DNA of 64,000 nucleotides from Ignavibacteriales bacterium (GTDB lineage Bacteria > Bacteroidota > Ignavibacteria > Tepidaquicellales > Tepidaquicellaceae): positions 558,001 to 622,000 of the forward strand of contig JACKAC010000002.1 in assembly GCA_020635255.1 (NCBI GenBank), in the 5' to 3' direction. Position 1 is the first letter of the stretch; each line of letters opens with the position of its first letter. Position numbers and translations under genes: made by a program. The notes under the pieces are model-generated. The model saw only the letters and a list, made by a program, of their open reading frames with translations. It was not told the DNA's origin and searched no databases. Positions 9,207-17,287 of the stretch are shown here, piece after piece.

Positions 9207-9899
9207 TTATGTTTGAGTTACTAAATTCTTTTCTATTTTACTTCTTATTTCCTCAAGTAAATTCGGATCCTTCCTATAAGGTATCGGCCTGTCTATTGTT
9301 ACAGTGACATGCCCTGATCTTAACTTGAATTTACCCCTTGGTACTATCTTATATGTGCCGTCTATCGTTACGGGTACTATGTCCACCTTGGCTTCATCAG
9401 CCAGCACGAACATTCCCCGCTTAAACTCACCCAGACTCCCATCCGTGCTCCTCGTACCCTCCGGAAAGATCACCACCGAAATTCCGTTCTTGATCTTCTT
9501 AGCTGCCTTCTTTAATGATGTTATCGCCGTCCTTACATTCTCACGGTCTATCGGTATATATCCCGACAAATACATTCCCCAGCCGAATATCGGTATCTTT
9601 GACAATTGCTTCTTGTAAACAAACCTTATCGTGTTCGGGATCGCCTTCATCAACACCGGGATATCCACGTAGCTTTGATGGTTTGTTACGAATATGTATG
9701 ATGCTTTTTTATCCAGTAATTCGTGCCCGTGCACGGTTAGCTTCACGCCGAGTATAAAGAGTATTACGTAAGAGAATAGTTTCGGGAGGGGGCGGTGAAG
9801 CGTCCCGCCGCTTGTGTCGAACGGGCTGAGTATGATTGCCAGAATTGCTATAAATAATGCATGAATGGCAATTAATATCGCCCTGATATAGGTTAGCAC
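9207..9899 (-). CDS. plsC: 1-acyl-sn-glycerol-3-phosphate acyltransferase (PlsC type)
   Basis: 230 aa membrane-bound acyltransferase that converts lysophosphatidate to phosphatidate in phospholipid synthesis. Seen: one or two N-terminal hydrophobic segments (about 5-27 and 42-55), the catalytic NHQSYVD box (HX4D, 73-79) and the substrate-binding FPEGTR box (145-150). The start used is GTG; no ATG lies nearby in frame. It is the first gene of the operon that runs on to gatC, kdsB, the GNAT protein and pyrG. Paralogues of this family occur, so the exact acyl acceptor is inferred. Confidence 0.92.
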   Translation of the reverse strand: MLTYIRAILIAIHALFIAILAIILSPFDTSGGTLHRPLPKLFSYVILFILGVKLTVHGHELLDKKASYIFVTNHQSYVDIPVLMKAIPNTIRFVYKKQLSKIPIFGWGMYLSGYIPIDRENVRTAITSLKKAAKKIKNGISVVIFPEGTRSTDGSLGEFKRGMFVLADEAKVDIVPVTIDGTYKIVPRGKFKLRSGHVTVTIDRPIPYRKDPNLLEEIRSKIEKNLVTQT

Positions 9900-10034
9900 T
9901 GGTTAATATAAGGGATGCGAAATAAATTATAAAGTTAGAATGAGATACAGCCGCCTTTATTAAGGGTATAAGGGTTAATATTTTCTTTTTTGAAGCTAAA
10001 TTGATCCCTATGCATATTTACCTCATTTAAAGAC

Positions 10035-10063
10035 TTGACTTAAGTTTGTTTTTTCAATAAAAT
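10035..10063 (+). promoter_or_regulatory. Candidate sigma70-like promoter of the PorV/PorQ-like gene
   Basis: TTGACT (10035-10040), a 17-base spacer and TAAAAT (10058-10063), ending about 22 bases before the ATG at 10086. Spacing and hexamers fit a housekeeping promoter. Assignment is by eye. Confidence 0.45.
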
Positions 10064-10085
10064 ATTTACATTAAACTACCATACA

Positions 10086-11207
10086 ATGACTCGTTTATTA
10101 AAACATCTTACATTTTTATTTCTTCTCCAGCTTATTCATTGTAATCTTTTCGCGCAGAGAGGGTACGATGGAATATTTGAAAACCATTTCTTTGGTTATT
10201 ATCCGAGTGCCAGGATGGAGGCAATGGGCAGAGGATTTGTTTCTGTAGAGGGAGATCCGAATTCCTATTTTGTCAATCCTGCCGCGCTTGGAACGTTGCA
10301 GGGTCTGAGCCTCACCGGCGGTATTGCAAATAACTATCACGGTGCTGAGGATCCCCAAAATAAATTCTTAAGCGCTTCGTATAATTTTAAAAAGATTGGG
10401 ACTATTGGTGTAAGCAGGGATTACTCTGACCTTGGTAGTATAAACTTCCATTACTCACCTTCCGGCAGAATACAATACACACCCTATTATGAGACCTATC
10501 GCTTATCTTACGCGCGGGAGCTGTTTAAAGATTTTTGGGGCGGGTTTAATTTGGGATTATTCCACTACAATGAGAACGGTGGTAAGTTAGAGGAGTATGG
10601 GATTCCTGATATAAATGATAATGTCTTTATGCTGGATATTGGCTTATTAAAAAAAATAGTAATGGTAAAAGGTGATTATGATATGGATGTCGATCTGGCA
10701 TTTAGTGTTTTCAACTTAAATCAGGGTAGTCTGGAATTTAATCCCTACGACATCGAATCGGAGTTGCCGGTCATCTCTCGGTTAGGAGCTTCTTATGATC
10801 TGAGGCTAAATATCCCCGGCTCACCTTGGAATACGACCTTTTTAAAGATATTATACACGCTGGAGTATCAGGAGGTTTTAAATGCCACATTCTATGATGG
10901 AATTAAAACCGGCTTGGAACTTACTTTGTTTGAGATTTTTAGTTTGAGAGGTGGATTCTATGCTTTGAATAATGAGAGAGTGAGTAGTATCGAGGGGTGG
11001 AGATATGGTAATATAAATGAATTTACATTTGGATTGGGTGTGATTGTGCCGTTCAAAACCATCGGTGTAACAAAGATTCCTTTCACTGTAAAATTCGATG
11101 CCGCTATCATGCCACAGCCGGCTTATATTACGCAAAGACCTACTGTAGCTGAAGAGAATTACAAAAATATTAATATCTTCAATCTTATCGCAAATATTCA
11201 GTTCTAA
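10086..11207 (+). CDS. PorV/PorQ-like outer-membrane beta-barrel protein
   Basis: 373 aa with a signal peptide (hydrophobic 8-20, cleavage after FA near residue 23). Near the mature N-terminus it has ARMEAMGRGFVSVEGDPNS followed by NPAALG, the hallmark of the PorV/PorQ/UPF0164 group of FadL-like 14-strand barrels. Known members of the group include T9SS components that shuttle or help process sorting-domain cargo. Nine T9SS cargo genes in the window make that role plausible here, but many paralogues with other roles exist in these phyla, so this is not assigned as PorV itself. Single gene, divergent from the plsC operon. Confidence 0.7.
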   Translation: MTRLLKHLTFLFLLQLIHCNLFAQRGYDGIFENHFFGYYPSARMEAMGRGFVSVEGDPNSYFVNPAALGTLQGLSLTGGIANNYHGAEDPQNKFLSASYNFKKIGTIGVSRDYSDLGSINFHYSPSGRIQYTPYYETYRLSYARELFKDFWGGFNLGLFHYNENGGKLEEYGIPDINDNVFMLDIGLLKKIVMVKGDYDMDVDLAFSVFNLNQGSLEFNPYDIESELPVISRLGASYDLRLNIPGSPWNTTFLKILYTLEYQEVLNATFYDGIKTGLELTLFEIFSLRGGFYALNNERVSSIEGWRYGNINEFTFGLGVIVPFKTIGVTKIPFTVKFDAAIMPQPAYITQRPTVAEENYKNINIFNLIANIQF

Positions 11208-11354
11208 ATATTCATTCACTGATTCCCTTCCTTTCCCATCAATTTTACTGGACTTAACATTACGGCATGTCCACTCGTATGTTTTAGAGAAGAATAGTTT
11301 GAAAAATGGACGTATATGGACTATTTTAAATTAGAAACTAACCATTATTTATTG

Positions 11355-12788
11355 ATGAAAAGATTTATAATACTTTTCGTGCTTCTTATAGGAGTACTTC
11401 TCAGAACCTCCACTGCATTTTCACAATACCAGCTTCAGCGGGTTTTCTCGGCGAATACTTTTAATAATCCGCTGGAAATGGTCGATCCGCAGGACGGAAC
11501 CGACAGGATATTTGTTGTATGTCAGAGGGGACAGATATGGGTAATGAATACCCTTAATCCGTCCGAACCGGGAAAACTCTTCCTTGATGTTTCTGATCTC
11601 GTGCCTCAAAGCGGGTTTGAACCCGGACTCCTTGGGCTTGCATTTCACCCGGACTATGAGAATAACAGATACTTTTATATCTACTATTCGGTCACAAGTC
11701 CTACACGGTCAGTGATCGCGAGATATGAGACAAGTCCTACAAATCCTGATTCGGCTTTAAAAAGCAGTGAGTTCAGAATACTAATTGATACAATGGCTAC
11801 AGCTTCTCACTTCGGCGGCAAAATTGCATTTGGTCAGGACAGTTTATTATATATTAGTTTTGGAATGGGTGCGGGGCAGGGAGATCCCCCCAATAATGCG
11901 CAAAACCTTACTCTTCTTCGTGGAAAGATTCTTCGCATCGATATAGATTCCACCGATGGCGGATTAAATTATAAAATACCCCCCGACAACCCCTTCGTTG
12001 ACAGCACGTCAGGTGAAAGGAAAGAGATATTCGCGTGGGGTTTTAGGAATGTGTGGAAATTCTGCTTCGATAATGACGGCAAACTCATTGCCGCTGACGT
12101 CGGGCAGAATACATACGAGGAAATAGACATTGTAAATAAAGGAAAGAATTATGGATGGAGAATAATGGAGGGTACTAATTGTTATAATCCAACTCCGTGC
12201 GACACGACAGGTCTGACATTGCCAATATTCCAATACCCGAGGAGTGAGGGTATATCAATTTCGGGCGGGTACCAGAGTACCTCGCCGGCATATCCGGGCA
12301 TAAACGGCAGGTATGTTTACGGTGATTATGGGTCGGGAAAAATTTGGGCTTTGAATTATGGAACTGTTCCGGCTGTCACCGAGATGCTGATGGATAGTCC
12401 TTACAGTATATCATCCTTTGGGAAAGACAGGGACGGCAATATATATGTTTGTGATATAACGGGCGATAGGATTTACAAGCTGATAGATAATACCGTCGGT
12501 ATTCATGCCATAGGCAGTTTGAATAACGGATATTCTCTAGAACAGAATTATCCAAACCCGTTCAATCCGGCTACTAAAATAAAATACTCTATCGCGCGTT
12601 CACAGAATGTAAAGCTGAGGGTCTATGACAATACCGGCAGAGAAGTCGCCGTATTGGTGGACAGGTTTCAGATCTCGGGAAGCTATGAGGTGGTCTGGAA
12701 TGCGAGCAATTACCCATCCGGCGTATATTACTACACTCTTTCCGCCGGTGATTTCGAAAAAACAGGGAAACTTATCTTACTTAAATAA
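11355..12788 (+). CDS. Secreted GSDH-type (PQQ-dependent) sugar dehydrogenase-like protein with T9SS sorting domain
   Basis: About 477 aa from the ATG at 11355, chosen because it places a signal peptide (KRFIILFVLLIGVLL) at the N-terminus; an ATG 13 codons upstream (11316) would bury it. The middle is a six-bladed propeller of the glucose/sorbosone dehydrogenase family: GLLGLAFHPDY, NRYFYIYY, HFGGKIAFGQD, LRGKILRID, EIFAWGFRNVWKFCFD and DVGQNTYEEID are its landmarks. The C-terminal 80 or so residues are a T9SS type A domain starting at QNYPNPFNP and ending GKLILLK. It is likely exported to the surface; the sugar oxidised and PQQ dependence are inferred from family. Confidence 0.88.
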   Translation: MKRFIILFVLLIGVLLRTSTAFSQYQLQRVFSANTFNNPLEMVDPQDGTDRIFVVCQRGQIWVMNTLNPSEPGKLFLDVSDLVPQSGFEPGLLGLAFHPDYENNRYFYIYYSVTSPTRSVIARYETSPTNPDSALKSSEFRILIDTMATASHFGGKIAFGQDSLLYISFGMGAGQGDPPNNAQNLTLLRGKILRIDIDSTDGGLNYKIPPDNPFVDSTSGERKEIFAWGFRNVWKFCFDNDGKLIAADVGQNTYEEIDIVNKGKNYGWRIMEGTNCYNPTPCDTTGLTLPIFQYPRSEGISISGGYQSTSPAYPGINGRYVYGDYGSGKIWALNYGTVPAVTEMLMDSPYSISSFGKDRDGNIYVCDITGDRIYKLIDNTVGIHAIGSLNNGYSLEQNYPNPFNPATKIKYSIARSQNVKLRVYDNTGREVAVLVDRFQISGSYEVVWNASNYPSGVYYYTLSAGDFEKTGKLILLK

Positions 12789-12815
12789 TGTAAAACTTCG
12801 TCAGTCGGATTGCAG

Positions 12816-13616
12816 TTATCTTGGCAGTCTGACTGACAATCCTCCTCCTATGAAAAAATTAGGACTATCTACCGTTAAACCTGTTCCGCCGGAAATATCC
12901 ACCATTAGATTTTTCATCAGCAGGTAAGAAAAACCTCCATCGACGAAAAGTGATGTTTGTTGTTCAAAATTCCCATACAGCTCGATGAATCCGTTGATTC
13001 TTTTCGTAAGATCCATTGCGAGCGATACCGTGTAAATACCGGCTGTCTCCCTGTGATCCATATCAAAAAACGCCCCGAGATTGAACCCGATCGAAAGGTT
13101 ATCCTGGAGCTGTTTTGATAGAGCTAGTCTGATTTCGGGAGTTGGGTTTTTATTTTGGAATTCCTCGCTTGCCGCTCCGGGAAGATCGACATGAAATAGA
13201 AATGCCATGGCGGGCATATCCTCGGCTTCGTCAACAATTTTGATCTTTGTTCCCAGGACTAGAGGAATGAGTCCTTGTGTTGTTTTACTCTGGTCTCCTT
13301 GAAAAGTATAGGAATATTTGTCGGTTACAGACTGAAATTCAGGCGTGATCCTCAGTTCCATGTTCGGGAAAACTCCTATTCTCAGCATCCCGGGAATATT
13401 AAAAGTATTACGTGTATGCTCGTAGTTTACACTGCTATACGAATATCTTTCATAGGTTATTCCGGTTTCTATCTGCACATACCCCGGGGTTAGGATATCC
13501 GGTGACTCTGTCTGGTCCGGTCTGTCCGGACTGATGACACCCGGGTTATTAGTCTGAGCAAAAATGGAGATATGTAATAACAATATTAAACTGATTGATA
13601 AAATTAGTTTTCTCAT
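12816..13616 (-). CDS. Transporter-like outer-membrane barrel, downstream tandem paralogue
   Basis: 266 aa with a signal peptide (LILSISLILLLHISIFAQ). The mature protein opens with ISPDRPDQTESP and TPGYVQIETG, the pattern of the 'MetA-pathway of phenol degradation'/transporter-like barrel family, and ends in alternating strands closing with GGGLSVRLPR. Known members sit in the outer membrane; their substrates are mostly unknown. It shares the opening and the exact ending with the upstream gene 13640-14452, so the pair arose by tandem duplication, with a 23-base gap. Confidence 0.72.
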   Translation of the reverse strand: MRKLILSISLILLLHISIFAQTNNPGVISPDRPDQTESPDILTPGYVQIETGITYERYSYSSVNYEHTRNTFNIPGMLRIGVFPNMELRITPEFQSVTDKYSYTFQGDQSKTTQGLIPLVLGTKIKIVDEAEDMPAMAFLFHVDLPGAASEEFQNKNPTPEIRLALSKQLQDNLSIGFNLGAFFDMDHRETAGIYTVSLAMDLTKRINGFIELYGNFEQQTSLFVDGGFSYLLMKNLMVDISGGTGLTVDSPNFFIGGGLSVRLPR

Positions 13617-13639
13617 TTCTTGTTTGCTTTGGTTAATAT

Positions 13640-14452
13640 TTATCTTGGTAGTCTAACCGACAATCCTCCTCCAATAAAGAAATCCGATACATCGTCGGAA
13701 TACTGAGTTCCGGCAGAAAGATCCACTTGCAGATTATTTAATATCCTGTAGGTTAGACCGCCGTCAATAAAATGATTTGGTTCATATCCCTCTGAAAAAT
13801 ATCCGTATAACTCTATGAATCCGCCAAGCTGCTTATATATTTCACCGGAGAAGGACATTGTATATAATCCCGATGTACTGTTGCTATATGTTCCATATTC
13901 AGCACCAAGATTTACGCCAAGAGAAAATCTTTCTGATAGTGTTTTTGATAAAGCAACACGGAATTCAGCTGTGGACAATTCATCCTGGAAATCATTGCTG
14001 GCAATTTCAGGTATGCTTGCTTTGAATAAAAAAGCTGTAGCTGGTATGTATTTATCCTCGTCAGTAATTTTAATCTTGGTACCTAGCCTTAGAGGAATAA
14101 ATCCGGAAACTTCGTTTCTATAATCAAAAACCGGGTTCTGAAAAGAGATTGTGCTTTTTATAGATTGGTATTCAGGCTCAATTCTTAGCTCGGCGCTCGG
14201 GAAAATACCTATTCGTATTAATGTACCTACCTCATTAACACTGAAGGTAAATTTTATAAAATCGTCTGGAATGTATTTTATATGTGTGTATGTATATCCT
14301 CCCTCTATTTGCACAAATCCCGGCTGTAATATATCCGGCGATTCCGTCTGGTCTGGTCTATCCGGCAAGATGTCACCCGGGTTATTAGCCTGAGCAAAAA
14401 GGGAGATCTGCGCTAACAATAATACACTAATTGATAATATTAATCCTCTCAT
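13640..14452 (-). CDS. Transporter-like outer-membrane barrel, upstream tandem paralogue
   Basis: 270 aa, signal peptide (LILSISVLLLAQISLFAQ), DRPDQTESPDILQPGFVQIE opening and GGGLSVRLPR ending shared with its neighbour. Conserved interior landmarks include LRIGIFPSAELRIEPEYQS and GFIPLRLGTKIKI. Predicted barrel of the outer membrane, family as for the neighbour. The 279 bases between it and the divergent phosphoesterase gene hold no gene; a lone TATGTTTG (14649-14656) there resembles a TAnnTTTG element facing the phosphoesterase but lacks a clear upstream TTG. Confidence 0.72.
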   Translation of the reverse strand: MRGLILSISVLLLAQISLFAQANNPGDILPDRPDQTESPDILQPGFVQIEGGYTYTHIKYIPDDFIKFTFSVNEVGTLIRIGIFPSAELRIEPEYQSIKSTISFQNPVFDYRNEVSGFIPLRLGTKIKITDEDKYIPATAFLFKASIPEIASNDFQDELSTAEFRVALSKTLSERFSLGVNLGAEYGTYSNSTSGLYTMSFSGEIYKQLGGFIELYGYFSEGYEPNHFIDGGLTYRILNNLQVDLSAGTQYSDDVSDFFIGGGLSVRLPR

Positions 14453-14731
14453 TCCTGGTAAGTTGATTTTGTGATAGTCCCGTAAATTTTGATAAGTTAG
14501 CCATTAAAGTCAAGTTAACTTGCCTTACCCCGGATAGATTCGGTTATAACAGCGTAATTACAGCCCATTATAATACATATGTAAAGTTATACTTTAAACA
14601 TTTTAAAATTTCGTTTTATAAAATTAACACTCCGGAAACATCATCTGTTTATGTTTGAAGTGAATGAAGATGATTTGTACGTTTACATGCAGGTTTTTAA
14701 GGTGTGCCATTTTCTCACTAACAGTTATTGA

Positions 14732-15925
14732 ATGACAACCTTAATCAGGTACCTAAAAGGAAATAAAAGACTACCGGGCAAGTATGAAACCCTTCTTGCA
14801 TTCACACCGATTACCGTTTTTTTAGCCCCTATCATTGTTGCCTTCTTCGACGAAAAACTTTTTGAACTCCCGCGACTGATACTGATACCGATATGTATAT
14901 TGTATTCGCTCTTGTTTATAACGGGACTGCACGTCTTGATAAGACAGCTTTTTACGGCTCCCTTCTCGATTGTAGATTTTTTGATGAGCCGTTTCGAGAA
15001 GGGGAGGGAGCGGCTCAAAAGCTTTAAAAGAAAAAGAGAAAAAGTAAAGTTCGATAGTTCGAGGCGTAGGTTCATTTCCGCCTCAGCCGCCGCCGTTTCA
15101 GGGTATGTGTTCGTCAGTGCCGGTGCCGGGGTTGTAGGAAAGGACGATTACGAGATCGTCCGAAAGACCATCACTATTAAAAACCTTCCCGAAAACTTAA
15201 AAGGTACCACGATATCTCTAGTCAGCGACATTCACAGCGGTCCTTATATGAAGCTTGATACGATGCGTGACTATTGCAGTGTGATAAACTCACTCAAATC
15301 CGACATTATACTCATACCTGGTGATATGACTAGCTCCGAAAAAGTAGAGATTGCGCCCTTCGTAAATGCTTTCCGTGACCTTCGAGCCGAACATGGTGTT
15401 TATGCCACCCTCGGAAATCATGACTACCTATCACAGCCCGATTACATTGCCGATGCTATATCCGCAGACACTCCCATCCGCATGCTAAGAAACGATGCAC
15501 TTGTTATTAATAAAAACGGTGAAAAATTCTGTCTCCTCGGTATGGAAGATACCAAAGAAAGCATGGTGGAGGACTGGGATGTTCTTAACGGCTACCTTGA
15601 TAAAACGATTGATAAGGCTCGATATCATTTTGACTCCTATAGCACGATGCCAAAGGTCCTCCTCTGCCATAAGCCTTACTTCTTCCGCGACATGTCCCAA
15701 AAGGGAATTGACCTGATTCTCAGCGGACATACCCACGGCGGACAGGTAGTTCTCGCCAAATTCGGCAGCCTGAATATCTCAATGGCATCCACTGTAAGCG
15801 AGTACGTTAGCGGGTTGTACTCCGCTAACGGATCACAAATGTACGTTTCGCGAGGGATCGGGTCATCCAGCATCCCGCTCCGCCTAAATTGCCCTCCCGA
15901 GATCACACAAATAACTCTCGTATAA
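14732..15925 (+). CDS. Membrane-anchored calcineurin-like metallophosphoesterase with internal Tat motif, first copy
   Basis: 397 aa. Two membrane segments (about 21-38 and 48-72) lead to a very basic stretch (86-113), then SSRRRFISASAAAVSGYVF (109-127), which is a twin-arginine motif plus hydrophobic core, and then the phosphoesterase domain. Metal ligands are visible: DIH (166-168), GD (197-198), GNHD (228-231), CHKP near 312 and GHTHGG (332-337), as in YkuE/YaeI-type enzymes. The topology suggests that the catalytic domain is exported folded to the periplasm but stays anchored. Substrate unknown; YkuE-like enzymes act on phospho-ester or lipid substrates. Tandem with a paralogue 96 bases downstream. 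Confidence 0.88.
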   Translation: MTTLIRYLKGNKRLPGKYETLLAFTPITVFLAPIIVAFFDEKLFELPRLILIPICILYSLLFITGLHVLIRQLFTAPFSIVDFLMSRFEKGRERLKSFKRKREKVKFDSSRRRFISASAAAVSGYVFVSAGAGVVGKDDYEIVRKTITIKNLPENLKGTTISLVSDIHSGPYMKLDTMRDYCSVINSLKSDIILIPGDMTSSEKVEIAPFVNAFRDLRAEHGVYATLGNHDYLSQPDYIADAISADTPIRMLRNDALVINKNGEKFCLLGMEDTKESMVEDWDVLNGYLDKTIDKARYHFDSYSTMPKVLLCHKPYFFRDMSQKGIDLILSGHTHGGQVVLAKFGSLNISMASTVSEYVSGLYSANGSQMYVSRGIGSSSIPLRLNCPPEITQITLV

Positions 15926-16021
15926 ATTTCTATGTAAATCTATTAACATGGATTGAAGATTTCCTTTCCGGTAATTTTACCCCGGAAACGAACTTCAAAT
16001 TTACATTGTTATAGATTCAAT

Positions 16022-17287
16022 ATGTGGAGACTCCTATTCATAGTTGTTTTTGCGGTAATAATCGGGCTGGAATTACTGGTTCTGTTCACCTTTAGAAAAT
16101 TCCTCAAAAAAAGGAACATTCCTTCTAAATGGGTCAATCTCATCTCGTATGGACCCTACATTTTATTCATATTACCGTTTATATTCATTCTTGTCACGGG
16201 TGCCCGGCTTGCCGACCTCCCGGATTGGCTCTATAATTCCTACGTACTTCCTTTTTACACTTTCACAGCCGCTAACTTCTTCGTCGGCGTTTATCTTCTC
16301 CTGGGAAAGATAATCAAACTCCCGTTCCAGCTCGGATCGTTCATCATCTCACGCTTCGACAAAGGGAAAAAATGGCTCGCCGGTCTGAAAGAAAAGAGAT
16401 CCGTCCAAAGGTTCGACTCATCACGCAGAAAGTTCGTCACGGCTTCCGCCGCTGCTGTTACCGGGTATGCTTTCATTGGTGCCGGCATCGCAGTCTCCGG
16501 AAAGGATGACTACGAAATAACGAACAGAGAAATAACTATCTCCAATCTCCCTCCCGCGCTTAAGGGTACTACCATCACACTCATCTGTGATCTTCACAGT
16601 GGTCCCTATATGCCGGAGTCGATTATGCACCATTACGCCGACATCGTTAATGATATTGGATCCGATATTATTCTTATTCCCGGCGACCTCACTAATTCAT
16701 ACACATCCGAAGCCGCCCCGTTCGCGAAAGCCTTCCGCGACGTTAAAGCTAAACACGGCATTTTCGCCACTCTCGGAAATCACGACTACTTCTCCGACCC
16801 CAATTACATCGCGGACGTTGTAAAAAATGAAACACCCATCCGCCTCATGAGAAACGAATCCTTCGAGCTCGATATCAATGGCGAAAAGCTCTCGCTTATT
16901 GGAGTTGAAGATACACGAAGGAGTAACGCCGACTACGACCCCGAGTTGATCGGCAATCTCAATACATCCATCACTCACGCAGAGAAGAACATCCCCGGCT
17001 TTTCTACCCAGCCCAAGATAATGTTGCACCATAAACCTTACTTCATCAAAAACATTGCCGAAAAGAATGTTGATCTTGTGGTGAGCGGACACACTCATGG
17101 TGGACAGATCGTCCTCGCCAAATTTGGTAAAACGAACATCTCTCTTGCTTCGACTATCAGTCCTTATCTCAGTGGATTGTATAAAGAAGGTAACTCACAA
17201 ATGTATGTATCGCGCGGTGTTGGTGTTGTCGGCTTGCCGCTAAGGCTCAACTGCCCGCCTGAAATAACAAAAATAACTCTCGTCTAA
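16022..17287 (+). CDS. Membrane-anchored calcineurin-like metallophosphoesterase with internal Tat motif, second copy
   Basis: 421 aa from the ATG at 16022 (MWRLLFIVVF), preferred over 15953 because it starts directly with a membrane helix. Three membrane segments (about 3-22, 45-61, 78-97), a basic stretch, then SSRRKFVTASAAAVTGYAF (133-151) and the phosphoesterase domain with DLH (190-192), GD (221-222), GNHD (252-255), HHKP and GHTHGG. Compared with the first copy it has one more N-terminal helix, yet the twin-arginine part would still lie in the cytoplasm if its N-terminus is outside. Its TAA overlaps the TAG of the convergent TonB receptor gene (CTAA, 17284-17287). Confidence 0.87.
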   Translation: MWRLLFIVVFAVIIGLELLVLFTFRKFLKKRNIPSKWVNLISYGPYILFILPFIFILVTGARLADLPDWLYNSYVLPFYTFTAANFFVGVYLLLGKIIKLPFQLGSFIISRFDKGKKWLAGLKEKRSVQRFDSSRRKFVTASAAAVTGYAFIGAGIAVSGKDDYEITNREITISNLPPALKGTTITLICDLHSGPYMPESIMHHYADIVNDIGSDIILIPGDLTNSYTSEAAPFAKAFRDVKAKHGIFATLGNHDYFSDPNYIADVVKNETPIRLMRNESFELDINGEKLSLIGVEDTRRSNADYDPELIGNLNTSITHAEKNIPGFSTQPKIMLHHKPYFIKNIAEKNVDLVVSGHTHGGQIVLAKFGKTNISLASTISPYLSGLYKEGNSQMYVSRGVGVVGLPLRLNCPPEITKITLV

